From: Siphonodentalium dalli
Taxonomy: Eukaryota > Mollusca > Scaphopoda > Gadilida > Siphonodentaliidae
Direction of reading: 5' to 3'
Length of the DNA stretch: 64,000 nucleotides
Assembly (NCBI GenBank): GCA_032622095.1
Contig: CP136063.1
Location: 115,836,723-115,900,722 of the forward strand
The translations under genes were made by a program, and so were the position numbers. Shown one piece after another: positions 12,015 through 23,869 of the stretch; position 1 is the first letter of the stretch, and each line of letters opens with the position of its first letter. Below the pieces are notes generated by a model. It searched no databases. It saw only the letters and a program-made list of their open reading frames with translations, and was not told the origin of the DNA.

Positions 12015-13773
12015 CAGTGATTTTCAAGAGCATTTTTCGTCCAGAATACCACAAAAAACTAAGTTTAGTAATAAGTGGGCACGGCAGACATTGTATGATT
12101 TTGCTTCATGAAGAAATCACCAACACAAGACATTCAGTGATCATTTCTATCCAGTGCCAGTCGTTTTAAAGGAGTAGATGTGGCAAGTCTTGACTACTGC
12201 CTGGCTTTATAGCTGAAGTTCGCAGCTGTGATGGATCCCTGTATTCGCCATTATCTTGATCTAATCTTATGGCAGGGAATTCAGCATCACGTCGAGGATG
12301 AAATCAATGGTCCATGTATTGACATTTCAAAAACTGACACTAATTTTGAAAACACCAGAAAAAGTCTTGATGCACAAATGATGAAATTAACTCAGCAAGG
12401 CATAGGTTTGAGGTCAATTTGAGGTGTTCTGAGCTGCAACCATGAACACAGGTGAGTTTTGGCAGTCGCTGCGACGAACAGTGCAGAACTTTTTCCCCAA
12501 AACAAGGTCTGTATAAAAGAAATGTTTAATTAAAAATAAAACAATTAAATTATTAATAGTTATTATCAGTGTATTTATTCCCTATGAAATGAATACAAAA
12601 ATATCTATTAAACGAATCTAGCATGAGGTCATCTCCGTCTAAGGAATTGCTTATAATTTTACAACAAATTGTTTTGATCGCGGTACTCTGAACAAAATAC
12701 AAAGAAAGCAGGCACACAGAACGTGTGTATAGCATGTGCTCATCTCATTACGTAACACCTGTTACTGCTAGACTGTGTCTTTTGCCAACCACCGTAGTCT
12801 TTTATGTCCCGGCTTTTAATATTGCTACTATTTAAATAAAAGTCGTTGTATCCATTGTATGCTGTTGTGCTTACATGCTTTTAGTTCATTAACTTGAGAT
12901 CTAAGAAAGACGATCTGTTTTAACTTGGTTTCTATACGAAGCTTCAATGTTCCTGCTTGTTGTCTCAAGTGCAAGGAAATGGCTACTTTTCAGTGATAAA
13001 CATCAAATTTTTCTCCTGACAGGGCTTCCCAAATAAAGCCACATCAACCCCTAGCGGAAACCCTGGATATAGTCTCTGCTCACCATAGACTAAGTCTTTG
13101 GTGATTTCTAGGATCACTAACAATACATCATCTGTATTGTTATCAACCATATTTTCATCATCTTCATGCAACTGCAAAACAAGTTCATATTTGGATTTCA
13201 TTGTCTATAGGATTTGTTTTCAGATTGGTTCAAATTGGGCTAAATAAATTTAAAGTTTTCAGTCTCTTGATAAGAACTTTTCATTCCCATGACTTTTGTA
13301 AACACTTGGTCAAATACAGTTTGAGCCAGAGGATGTTATAAATTATCTCCAGCAGAATTGGGGATACATGGAGATTAATAACTGGATTACATCTCTATCT
13401 ACTGGGTGCTGGAGATAAGAAGTCCTCACAACAATAGCCATTTGGCCTCAATCTAACATATCTGAACATATCCTAAGGGATTACTCCTGTCATGGACTAA
13501 CATCTCAAAATTAACAAACCATATAGAATTTGAGTTGAATTGAAAATTGTATGAAATTTTAAATACTCACATGTCTTCTATAATGTTTTAATATAATCAG
13601 AAGAACAACCTTTGATACTACTCATTAGAATAGTCATCTTCACGTTAGTGTGTGTATTATAGAACTATTAGATTAGCGATTTTTATCTTCTGTTTTTAGG
13701 CTACAACTCATCACTGCTATATTTAATAGATTATTCTGATTCTTGAACATAAATTATGTTGACGATCTTACAG
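12015..13773. other. Intergenic or intronic stretch before exon 1
   Basis: A 64-codon + frame (12228-12422) and a 72-codon - frame (12983-13201) are protein-like in composition but show no family motif. An upstream exon of the host gene could exist here, but I found no phase-2 candidate with good splice sites. Confidence 0.4.
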
Positions 13774-13979
13774 GTTGAACAGTGAAGATTTCTATGAGAT
13801 TTCTGTTGACATTGGTGGCATAAAGAAAGAGGATGTGATATGGGGCGCAGTCGAGTATAAGTATACCATTGCTCCCAGGAATAAGGAAAAATGCATGTTT
13901 GAACATGTTATCTTCCCTCCAACATACAGTGGGAAAATCATCAACAGGACACTACAACTACCTTATGACAGAGTCATAG
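13774..13979 (+). CDS. RNF213: Internal exon 1 of an RNF213-like gene (partial gene)
   Basis: Open stretch of 68 full codons plus split codons at both edges. It is preceded by a cttacag acceptor and followed by a gt donor (ATAG|gtattt). The protein starts near LNSEDFYEISVDIGG, contains VEYKYTIAP and ends at LPYDRVI; its beta-rich, Y-K-Y pattern resembles the carbohydrate-binding-like part of RNF213 proteins. The apparent start codon is only a TTG and the acceptor lies directly before it, so this is an internal exon. The exon enters with 1 base completing a codon and leaves with 1 base (phase 1). That fits exon 2, which supplies AC to make Asp. Codon use and lack of stops contrast with the surrounding repeats. 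The RNF213 name is recognition without a search; exon status is more certain than family. Confidence 0.65.
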
Positions 13980-14269
13980 GTATTTAATTTTACGTTATCT
14001 GTCATTTGTATTAGTAAATTTGTCTCTAATTCTTTACATGAAAAAATACAGTGGCGATTCATTAAAACCGAGTAAAAATATAATTAAAGAAATCTAAATA
14101 AACACTTTAACAAATACATCGCTACTGAAATAATATGTTACAAGGGAGTACACAAAATGAATATGTCCTCATGTCCGCAGTTGTAAATATTAGAAAAGTT
14201 AAGATATCCCAGGAATGAACACCCCATATATGCGACAACACGTCAACAATGCCATGTTATAACAAAACT

Positions 14270-14465
14270 TAATTAAAAAGGATATCTCCGTCAAATATAT
14301 CTTGGGCACTGAATGAACTAATGGTTATATACTTCTTGCAAGATCCCAGAAGGATTTTTAAAAAATCGGTACAAAGTACCTACAGTACATGCACGGTCAA
14401 ACCTGGCAGGTTCAGCTTCCATCAGACCATGTGACAGTCGTTCGCTATAAATTTGATGAAAGGTA
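14270..14465 (+). repeat. Dispersed repeat, copy A (inverted relative to 19675-19870)
   Basis: Contains GAACTAATGGTTATATACTT, CTTGCAAGATCC and GTACATGCACGGT. The reverse complement of the same order (GGATCTTGCAAGC, AGTATATAACCATTAGTTCA) occurs at 19675-19870. Confidence 0.7.
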
Positions 14466-15125
14466 AGACCTGGTCTTTTAAATTCTTCTACATGCAAGAT
14501 AAGTCATTTTTTTTGTTCAGGTTTATTAAATTTATGAACGTTATCTCAATGATATTGATAATGACAACACAACAATTCCTAATTTCACGCTATGACACAT
14601 GTTTTTTTCCCCTCGGAATTACGTCTTCACAATTGATCAACAGTCCTTGATTCTACAATACTGTCTCGTCATTGTTTGTTAGGGGGTTTTAGAATTCCTC
14701 TCTTCAATGACCGTGCTCTGTGGGTGTATAATTGAAATAAAAATAAAAAAAATTTATTCTGTTTACAAGAATCACAAAGAACAAATCTCATTTTTAGCAT
14801 CACAACCAATGCCTTTTCTTTTTCGAGCATCACGCTCATAAGAATAATTCATGTTCTTGTCGGGATTTTTAACCCTGTACTGGGTGCAATACGGTGTTGA
14901 CTTATAAAATATCCTCAAGTTTTGGAGTGGTCACTTTGACTGAAAAATCCTATCACAACAAATTGGAAAGAATATTGTACAATATCTCTACCCCAGGGTG
15001 CCAACTAGCCAATGTTAGGCTTGCTATTGATTTAAATGTGGACGGTGGCCAAATGATGTCTCTTATCTCTCCATTAAACAGAAGATTAAATTCTTATAGG
15101 ATGACAACTTCGTAAATGTTATTAT
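14466..15125. other. Intron sequence, nothing recognised
   Basis: Open frames of 65 and 73 codons (14453-14650, 14894-15115) show no splice context or family. Confidence 0.4.
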
Positions 15126-15129
15126 TTTC

Positions 15130-15320
15130 CCTCTTGACGTGGCACCTTCTCTGCATCACAGGCTCAGAGTAGGTTGGTGGCCATGCCTGCTCTATTTTAG
15201 TCGCGGCCTGCACAGCCTGCACAGGGAAGGGCAGCGATAGAAGTTCTGTGGCAGCTACCGTTGGTCCTGCCTCTGGCGATTCCGGGTTAATTCTATCGGT
15301 GCAGTGCGCTGCACATTCCG
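15130..15320 (-). repeat. Low-copy repeat, copy 1, possibly an old coding fragment
   Basis: Shares TTTAGTCGCGGC, CAGCCTG, GAAGTTCTGTGGCAGCTA and GTCCTGCCTC with 17050-17215. On the reverse strand both copies can be read in one frame with similar residues (AATELLSLPFP here, AATELPLLPF there), and the second copy has stops, which suggests a decayed protein-coding repeat. Family unknown. The adjacent 108-codon - frame (15293-15619) may belong to it. Confidence 0.45.
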
Positions 15321-15960
15321 GTGACCTTGACTTTTATGGTTCCTGATCTTTTTTTTAGCCTCTTAGACTTATAATTTAAATCCTGAGGCTCTGGAATTTG
15401 TTTGTCCCTTTTCTCCATTTCCTTGATGGATGGTGCCGTAAGGAGGCAAGGAGGCAAGGACGTTCTGTCACTACATCCCCTGGATTCAGAACTGTTTGAT
15501 ACGTGTCCAAGTTTGCCATGCCCATCCGAGAGTGTCTTCCAAGTGGGTAGTTTCGGATGGGTCAGTCCTTCGATTTTGAGGCTCAAGCTTGTGCACCATA
15601 GTGCATGCATAACCAACACAGAACTAACAGCGCCTAGGAAATCATTCGCACTACAGCATTGTTGTTGTTAATTTAAAACTGGGTCTAGCACCGTATATCT
15701 CTATTCACTGCTACAACTGAGCCAAAACAACATTGACCCTGAGTATGATTTATAACTTTCCGTAATTAGAGCATATCATTGTACATGCATTGTGGTGAAA
15801 GAGTTCCATTCATTTAATTCAGTTTTACATTTATGTTCTGTGTCAGACACTATTCGAAAGGCATAATTAATGCTCTGGTTTAAAATATACAAATTGTTTT
15901 TGTTTACGATAACATTGTATTAGTTTTCATACCGGATGTCCCTCTTTGATAAATCTCCTA
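15321..15960. other. Intron sequence without recognised content
   Basis: Opposed open frames of 108 (-) and 89 (+) codons overlap here; neither has a recognisable family. Confidence 0.35.
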
Positions 15961-15962
15961 TA

Positions 15963-16884
15963 TATTTGGGACTTCCGTATATATATATGTGTGTGTGTAT
16001 ATGTGTACTTCATAGAATCGAAAAAGGCTGGTCGGATCGAGCTCAAATTTCGTATATAAGGGTAAAATCCCACGGACACCGTACTTGTCGCGTTTTGGAG
16101 AAGCTCTGAGCACCCTTTCTCCTCTCCACTCCCAATAATCAAAATCACCGCGAACGGCACTGCGGTGTTAATCAAGTGATAATTTAATGAGCGTTGTATA
16201 TGACGCGTCGCTATAAAAAGAGCGTTTGTTTGCAATTCAACGCAACGCAGAGATATACGGGAACAATATGTTGAGTGCTCTCCGCATGCTCGATTGAGTT
16301 CAAACTTCCTATCTACGGGTAAAATCCCACGGACACCGTAGTTGTCGCGTTTTGGAGAAGCTCTGAGCACCCTTTCTCCACTCCCAATCATCAAAATCAC
16401 CGCGAACGGCACTGTCTACATTGCGTCATTATACAGACATGATCGTGTTGTGTGATTCTTACATACTCAGGGCTTCCTAGGAACGCGGATCGGGTCAGTT
16501 TTTCCACCCTAGGTGATGTTCACCTTGAAACGGGTACCCACAAATTATATATATGCGTGTTGTGTGATTCTTACGTACTTAGGGCTTCCTATGAATGCGG
16601 ATCGGGTCAGTTTTTCCGCCCTAGGTGATTTTCACCTCGAAACTGGTACCCACAAATTATATATATATGTGTGCATGCGTCCTTTATAGACTCGAACCGA
16701 TTGCGCTCACACTTGCTACCTACGGGAAGTGTCATGAACGGGTTAAATTGTGACCCCGACCTGACCTTGACCTTGAAAATGATCAATTCAAGGTCAAATC
16801 GTGTAAAATATTGAAAAACCAAAAATTAATTAAAAAAAAAACATGTTTTTGACCAACCACGCCAGTGGCGGGCTAACCTGCTTG
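15963..16884 (+). repeat. Helitron-like tandem array, weak-end copy
   Basis: A ~135-bp unit (GGGTAAAATCCCACGGACAC, GTTTTGGAGAAGCTCTGAGC, ACCGCGAACGGCACTG) occurs at about 16048-16165 and 16317-16413. A second ~110-bp unit (TTCTTACATACTCAGGGCTT, ATCGGGTCAGTTTTTCC) occurs twice between 16450 and 16660. The tail has the TGACCTTGACCTT...GGTCAA block seen at 34000-34970 and a short CGCCAGTGGCG hairpin followed by CTTG|T. Start (TATATTTGGGACTTC) resembles the two better copies. Confidence 0.55.
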
Positions 16885-17049
16885 TATTATATAATTTGTC
16901 AACAACAATTTCCACAACTGCGCTAGCAAACTTCGAACATGGCACACGATCGTCAGTACAACTGTTTTCCACAATCGAAGGACTGGATGGGGCCTCCATA
17001 TCAGGAAGAAACTATAACACATGGCACCTTTTTCTGCCAACTGTACAAC

Positions 17050-17215
17050 TGGAGTAGGTTAGTGGTCATGCCTCCTTTATTTTTAGTCGCGGCTTACACA
17101 GCCTATGCAGAGAAGGGCAGCAATGGAAGTTCTGTGGCAGCTAACGCTAGTCCTGCCTCCGTCGATCTGGGTTCATTCTATTGCTGCACATACTGGTTTT
17201 CAGAACTTTTTCTTG
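17050..17215 (-). repeat. Low-copy repeat, copy 2
   Basis: Diverged copy of 15150-15320 (GAAGTTCTGTGGCAGCTAAC). A 106-codon + frame covers it (16939-17259) but reads no known family; the reverse-strand frame is broken by stops. Confidence 0.5.
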
Positions 17216-17560
17216 CCATGGCTACCCCATCGTTAACTGTCACAGACAAGTCACAATAATTCAACTGATTTTTGTACAATATTACCTCCGTTATTTGTAC
17301 TAGCCAACCAATGAACCGTCTGCATCAATTGCAGGCACTGCCCTAGTGGGATCAGAACCTCTGATTCTCACAGGTATGACAAAGCTGACTTTCATGAGTT
17401 GTGTGAAGCTGACTAAGTGCAAGCGACTTTGCTCAGGGGTCGCACCCAGGCATGAGATTTAAATAAGTATACCACCCAAATATTGCACATCGTTGGAAGC
17501 GACCAAGCCACTGTGGTGTGGAAACTCACCTCGCTGTGTTGTTATTGATGACAATTAATT

Positions 17561-18690
17561 GTCCCCCGAAAAAAAATTCGGGGGACTATTAAAATAGCCG
17601 GTGTCCGTGCGTGCGTGCGTCCGTGTGTCCGTGCGTCCGGAAATGGTTTCCGGATGATAACTTTAGTTTCGGTTATTAGATCAAAAGCAAATTTCATAGG
17701 TGTGTTTATCAGGCCAAAATAAAGGTCAAGTTCGAATATGGGTTTGCTCCGCCCATTTTTGCGAGAGTTATGGCCCTTTTTTGACTTAGAAAACCCCTGA
17801 AAGTTGGTTTCCGGATGATAACTTTAGTAGAGTTAATCGGATTCAAATTTGGTATATTACTTTCTCCCAGCAAAACACAGGTCAAGTTCGAACTTGGGTT
17901 CTGCCCGACCATTTTTGGCAGAGTTATGCCCCTTTTTCGACATAGAAAATTAAGTTTTTCTTCTGTTTTTTGGTTTCCAGATAATAACTTGATTTTGGAT
18001 TGTTTATATGCAAAACCCGTTTTTTTGTGGATTACTTATATCAAAATACAGCTCAAGTTCGAATTTCGGTAATAATTTTTGCGAGAGTTATGGCCCCTTT
18101 TTTGTCCGCCGACCCGACATATAAAACCCCAAAAGTTTGTGTCCGGATGATAACTTTAGTAGAGTTAATCAGATTTAAACACAGGTCAAGTTCGAATTCG
18201 GGTTCCGCCCGCCAATTTTCACCAGAGTTATGTCCCTTTTTTACTTAGAATTTTTGCCAATTTGAGGTTTCCGGATGATAACTTTAGTAAATGTGTACTG
18301 AATGAAATTAAATTTGGTATATGTAGGTTCACTAGCACAAAAGACAGATCCAATTCGATTTCGTGTTCCGCCATGCCAATTTTTATGCGCAAACAACGGT
18401 TGTATCAAGCCGATGCTTAGAGGCAGACATGAGGTCAACCGACCTTTTATTCGACTTGTTTTACTTAGAAAATTTCTCATTTTTTCGGTTTCCGGATGAT
18501 ATCTCAAGTTTGGATCCTTTAATTGCAAATACCGTTTTTATGTGGATCAGTCATATCATGATACAGGTCAAGTTCGAATGATTTTTCTCAGAGTTATGGG
18601 CTTTTCGACTTAGAAAATTCAATTTTTCTTGTAATTTTCTTCATTTTGTGCCAATTTGAGGTTATATTTTGACTTTAAGAGTTTTTTAAA
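17561..18690 (+). repeat. Hairpin-headed module array, type GTCCCCCGAA
   Basis: Perfect hairpin GTCCCCCGAA...TTCGGGGGAC (17561-17586), then a CGTGCGTCCG microsatellite (17607-17640), then about seven modules with TTTCCGGATGATAACTTTAG, CAAATTTGGTATAT, AAGTTCGAAT and GAGTTATGGCCCTTTTT plus GACTTAGAAAA. Several modules are partly open in one frame because of their length, not because they encode a protein. Confidence 0.75.
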
Positions 18691-19674
18691 GATTTGGTTA
18701 TTTGTATGCATGTCAGTAATGAGACAATGCACACGTGTCTTATCCATATAGTATACTTCTACAAAGCCTCCGCTCCAAATGAAGCCACCGGTTCGGGGGA
18801 CACTGTGGCCGAGCGGCCTTTTATTCAAATTAATCCTGGAGGTCCCAATGGTCCAGTCATGTCATCCCATTTTCATCTTTCCCCCGAAAAGACCAGGAGT
18901 CCAGTCAAGCTTTCCCTTCTTACCAGATACCGATGGGTTTCCTTTGTCCATGTGATTGTCCGCCATGTCACAATCGCCTCCATTCTCTCACCACACTTCA
19001 TATCCAGACCAGGTTTTCAAGGTATTGTTGAGACAAGTCTTAGAATTTCAGGCCTTCGAATCTGGTCAATTTTGTGATGATCACAGTAGCGCATTCATTC
19101 AGAGATTGAGCTGCTTTTACGAGAATAAACTTAAAATCGTGATTCTAATTCTCGTCAGATTTTACGTCATGGATTTTGTGATTCAGTCCCTCTCCATCTC
19201 GGTCAGTCCTCCTTCTATACTCTGTTCGGGTATAGTCTTCAATCCCTGGTTTCTGATCAGGAGTTCCACTCGTATCGTCTCCATAACAAGATCATGACAT
19301 CATGGTTGGGGGTGAGTATTCTCCACCTTCTCACATCAGTGTCGTGTAAGGTTCTGCGGGTCCTAGGGTCCAACTGGACCGAAATTGAATAAACACCACA
19401 TTGGGGGAGGGGTCTCGTGGATCTCATAGGCCTAGTCTAATTATCTGCCTTGTGGCCTCCTCCTATTCAAGAATTCTAATTATAGCTATTAGTTCATTCA
19501 GTGTCCAAGATATCTTTGACTGAGATATAATATTTTTTTACCAAAAATGTATCTCCTAATAAGTTATCTTGGATCCTGAACTCATAGGGCCCTCCCAGGT
19601 CGAATTAACATTCCCACCCCACGCACTTGGAAAAACGCATCAAACACACAGAAGGGGGAATTAAAAAGACCACA
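18691..19674. other. Intron sequence between repeat arrays
   Basis: A segment with CGGGGGACACTGTGGCCGAG (18797) and CTTTTATTC recurs near 44152, so part of this belongs to the module family. Overlapping + frames (18694-19077, 18956-19297) have no recognised motif. Confidence 0.4.
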
Positions 19675-19870
19675 ATCTTACCTTTCATCAATTTTATAGC
19701 AGAAGAATGTCACATGGTCAGTCGGAAGTTTAACCTGTCAAGTTTTACCGTGCACGTTCTGTAGGTACTCTGTACCAATTTAAAAAAACAAAAATTCTTC
19801 TAGGATCTTGCAAGCAAAAAGTATATAACCATTAGTTCACTCGGTGTCCAAGATACTTATTAGGAGATTC
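19675..19870 (-). repeat. Dispersed repeat, copy B
   Basis: Reverse-complement relative of 14270-14465; shares the phrases for GATCTTGCAAG and the TATATAACCATTAGTTCA block. Confidence 0.7.
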
Positions 19871-20066
19871 ATATTTTGGGTAAAAAATATCATTTCTTCA
19901 TTATCAGATCACATGACAAGTTCAAAATGCCTGACATCTAAGAGAACTTTGCCCCAAAAAAAGTTGTAGAGTTCTTCCTATATCGAGGATGATTTGCTCA
20001 GAGTTTGTACACCCATTATATTGGCAGTCCCCACAAGCTCTGTACAACACATTTGATCCCATTATT

Positions 20067-20700
20067 ATGCCCCCGACTTGAAGTCGGCGGGTATATAGTC
20101 GACGTCTCTGTCCGTCCGTCCATACAAACATTTTGCATTATTGTTCAGCAACCGCTTGGCAGATTTAGCTGATATTTGGTATGGTGATAGAGCAGCATGG
20201 GGGAACAGCTACATGCATAGCACGGGTTTCGTCCACCCATTTTCACTAGAGTTATGACCCTTTTTTTACTTAGAAAATTCAATTATGTCCGTCCATAGAA
20301 ACATTTTGCATTATTGTTCGGCAACCGCTGGGCAGATTTTAGCTGATATTTGGTATGGTGATAGAGCAGCATGGGGCAACAGCTACATGCATAGCGCGGG
20401 TTTCGTCCACCCATTTTCACCAGAGTTATGGCCCTTTTTTTACTTAGAAAAATTCAATTTTTCTCTTGTTTTTTTGGGGTTTCCAGATGATAGCATGAGC
20501 TTTGGTGGTACGATTGCAAATCCCGTATTTTTGTGGATCAGTTATATTAAAATACATGTCAAGTGCGAATTTGAGTATGGTCTGATGATTTTTGCCAGAG
20601 TTATGGCCCTTTTTTCAACTTAGAAAATTTGAATTTTCGCTTGTTTTTGGGTTTCCGGATCGTTTCAGTATAAACAAAGAGAGTTTTGGCCTTTGTGCAC
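20067..20700 (+). repeat. Hairpin-headed module array, type ATGCCCCCGAC
   Basis: Hairpin ATGCCCCCGACTT...AAGTCGGCGGGTAT (20067-20094) and CTGTCCGTCCGTCC. Two near-identical ~170-bp modules follow (about 20120-20285 and 20290-20455; GCAACCGCTKGGCAGATTT, GATATTTGGTATGGTGATAG, GGGTTTCGTCCACCC), then a TTTCCAGATGATAG module. Confidence 0.8.
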
Positions 20701-20888
20701 TCAAAAGATATGGCTCCTGACTTTAGTCGGTGGGTTTTTAGTCAACATTTCTGTACGAACTTCTTTTGGAATGGTCATATAGACCTCCTCGGATATCCGC
20801 AGTTTCGTCCATGCTTAATCCAAATTGCTACGGTCGGGGGCAAATGCCACGTGACAGCGTACTTCTGGTTTCTTCAAGTCCTTTTCAA

Positions 20889-21344
20889 CTCACCTGAGAA
20901 GACTTCTCCGGTGGAGCTATAGTCATCACTCCTCGTCCGTCCAACCGCCTGTCTGTCAAGTCCATCCATCTGTCAACAATTGTCTTCTTCTCCAGAACCA
21001 TGAGGCTAATTGTGTTCATATTTGGTGTGGATGTTCCCTGGGTGACTCACATTCAGATTTGTTACAATGAGGTCACTAGGTCAAATAGTTGCGAAGCCAG
21101 GGCCATAACTCTTTCCCTCCATAGTAATTCTTAAAACAACTTCTCCAGAACTATAAGACTGAATGGGTTCATATTTGATGTGGAAGTTCCCTAGGTGACT
21201 CACATTCAGACATGTTCAAATGAAGTCACCAGGTCAATTAGTTGTGAAGCCAGGACCATAACTCTGTCCCACCATTGTAATTCTTAAAACGACTTCTTCT
21301 CAAGAACCATCAGGGCTATTTAGCTTATTGGATGTGGTCTGTAA
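20889..21344 (+). repeat. Hairpin-headed module array, type CTCACCTGAG, copy 1
   Basis: Head CTCACCTGAGAAGACTTCTC then CGGTGGAGCTATAGTC and CGTCCGTCC. Two and a half ~155-bp modules follow: AACTATAAGACTGAATGGG, TCATATTTGATGTGGA, ATGAAGTCACCAGGTCAA and CCATAACTCTGTCCC. Confidence 0.75.
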
Positions 21345-21660
21345 GAGTAAAATCCTAAATGGCCATTGGTGGCCATATTTTTTTTGCCGAATGACCCCAA
21401 AATGACTCGTTTCCCATCAAGAGGTCACCCCAAATTTCATAAAGATCCGACCAAAAGATACGACCTGTAGCACACGCAAAAGTATTTAGTGATGCAAAGA
21501 GTTAAATCAAAGATGGCTGACGGCGGCCATGTTTTTTGGCCAAATGACTCCACAATGACTCGTTCCCATCTAGAGGTCGCCCCGATGATCTATATGAAGT
21601 TTGGTGATGATCGGATCAGAGATGTGGTCTGTAGGATGTGTCAGAAACGTAATCTGGATG
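21345..21660 (-). repeat. Two inverted units of the ~161-bp satellite
   Basis: On the reverse strand these match the satellite at 60200-62940 (CATGGCC, AATGACTCGTTCCCATCTAG inverted). It shows that satellite units also occur away from the long array and fused behind a different head type. Confidence 0.65.
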
Positions 21661-22574
21661 ACGCAAATTCCTAGAATCGGGCTAAATATAGAATTACGAC
21701 ATCGCATTGAAATGTACTATTAACTTCGGCGGTCTGCGCAGTTTTATTTCTGAAACTGACACGATCGATTGTGTATTCGGGGACTCGCGAGTAAAATTGT
21801 ATATCTTGTATATATATACAATGTACCATGCACGAGAGACAATTATGTACGCGATCAAATCAAACAGTGAAAACACGTGTGTTTTGGCGGGAAAATGACT
21901 GTCCGTGATTAAGCTATGTCATATCGTGACCTTGCAATGAATACAAGGAACAACATTATGTACGCAATGCATGGCCCATTTTTAATATATGCGGACTCTA
22001 TATATACAGGGAACTTTACCACATTCCATGTCCGATATATTTACATGACATATGCGAACATAAAAGACTACGCACTACAGCTGTTATAACATTTATTTTG
22101 TAACTTTTGTTTGACTCTGTCGGAGATGAAGTTTGTTTCTCAAAATATCTTGCATTTCTTCATGTACGCCCGTTTGTGAAGTCAATCAGTGACAAGCACA
22201 CTGGGCAAATTCGAAAACAACAATGTTCGATTGTATGTAAGAACTGGTACGGCCCGGTAGACCATACCATATAAATTTTAAAACATATAGAATAATGCAC
22301 CGGTTTCTGATTGTTGCACGCGCTTCCACTCCGTAATCCGTAGCGTTTCCGTGATCGATCAGGTGTTTGTCACCACCGTTTAGATACATACATCAACTGG
22401 ATGGTAATTTGATTATCATAAAACATCATATACCTGGGACAAATTAATAACATATTAAGCCAAATAATCACGGCAAATAGTGTTAAATCACGTCTTGCTT
22501 TGCGTTCGAAAATGCAAAGTTGGTTACCGGTACTCAAAACAAACGGTAAATTATTTGCGTATATGGGCACAAAA
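21661..22574. other. Intron sequence, nothing recognised
   Basis: No gene and no repeat shared with the rest of the window. Opposed short frames around 21700-21900 are not supported. Confidence 0.4.
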
Positions 22575-22587
22575 CGGTAAGCTTCGG

Positions 22588-22680
22588 CAGGGGTCCGACT
22601 AGTCGATTGGTAGTCGATTCCCTCTGGCGACTAGTCGATTCCTTAAAACCACTAATCGTTTCAACACTATTGAAATCATC
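22588..22680. mobile_element. Possible single end of a hAT-like element
   Basis: GGGGTCCGACTAGTCGATTG and GACTAGTCGATTCC give a dense set of short inverted motifs of the kind found at hAT termini. The other end is not visible; the hairpin-headed repeat at 22913 may have truncated it. Confidence 0.35.
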
Positions 22681-22912
22681 GGCCTATTTCACTTATGTAC
22701 TAGTGTGAATGACTTTTTTGTTCATTGTCTGTTTTATTAGTTGTCAAACAGTTTATCCTACAATTGGGTCCAGATTTGTAAAATATAGCTTTTACTCAAT
22801 CGATTGGCATTGGAATTTTAGGATTCGGTTTTGTGAACTCATTTGTAACATGTTATATCAATAGCGATGCTTTGTTAAATTAGTGTGCTCATATTTTAAT
22901 TTAGATCTTTTT

Positions 22913-23330
22913 AGCTCACCTGAGACAAAGTCTCCGTTGGAGCTATAGTCATCACTCGTCGTCCGTCCGTCCGTCCGTCTGTCCGTCTGTCCGTCCGTCA
23001 ACTTTTTAAAAAACATCTTCTCCTCTGAAACCATCATACCGAATTGGTTCATATTTGGTGTGGATGTTCCCTAGGTGACTCTCATTCAGATTTGTTCAAA
23101 TGAGGTCACCAAGTCAAATAGTTTTGATGTCAGGACCATAACTATTTTTCCACATAGTAATTCTTAAAACGACTTCTTTTCTGAAGTTGTCGGGCCGAAT
23201 GGGTTCATATTTGGTATGAGGGTACCTTGGGTGACTGTGGTTCAGATTTGTTCAAATGAGGTCACTGGGTCAAATGTGGGTGGGGCTATGGACATAAATC
23301 TGAATTTTTAAAAAAAAATTTCAATTTAAC
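22913..23330 (+). repeat. Hairpin-headed module array, type CTCACCTGAG, copy 2
   Basis: Starts after TCTTTTT with AGCTCACCTGAGAC...GTCTCCGTTGGAGCT (22913-22944), followed by nine or so GTCCGTCCGT/GTCT units and two modules (TTCATATTTGGTGTGGATGT, CAAATGAGGTCACCAAGTCA). Confidence 0.85.
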
Positions 23331-23344
23331 TTATTGCTCAATTT

Positions 23345-23456
23345 AACCAAAAAAAAAAAAACAATATATATATATATATATATATATTTTATTTTTAATA
23401 AATAATTTTTTTTTATTAAATAAAATATTTTATTTTTAAATAAAAAAAAAAAAAAC
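23345..23456. repeat. A/T low-complexity tract with (TA)n
   Basis: Poly-A, (TA)n of about 12 units, then alternating T-rich and A-rich runs. Confidence 0.9.
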
Positions 23457-23869
23457 TCATTAAAATTTTGAAGAACCTATGACATTACATCTTTGGGAGG
23501 GGAGGGGAGGTACCTCTAGTCACTCCACTATATTTGGTTGAAATCAGGGGTTTGGGAGAAATCAGGAACAGACAGATGTACAGAAATGTTCAGTAAATGA
23601 CTTTAAATCCTTGTATTCTCTACTACAGCAAGCCACCCATGTGCTCTGATGGACACATGTTTATACAACTGGCAGATGGGTAGATAACATCTGCTGTGCC
23701 ATAGTGCTTTCCATCCCCAGAGAGTGTAATTCATGTCATTTGTAATTTAACTGAGATTAATGGTGTTATCAATGAAGCACCCTTGTTGTTTACATTATCA
23801 CTCAGTGGTCATTAAAATCAGATTAATTTCATTTTCTCCAAGTTTGAATTAAGAGTGTCTGGCATTTGT

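Noticed and set aside
12983-13201. 72-codon reverse frame near exon 1 (acidic, DDENMVDNNTDD)
   Set aside because: Protein-like composition but wrong strand for the host gene, no homologous copy in the window and no known motif.
15927-16412. 161-codon reverse-strand frame
   Set aside because: It spans two copies of a ~135-bp tandem unit and shows the same residues twice (PFAVILMIGSGE and PFAVILIIGSGE); no family motif.
16861-16890. Third Helitron 3' end
   Set aside because: It has a hairpin and similar layout but ends CTTG, not CTRR, so I list it only as a weak, probably mutated copy.
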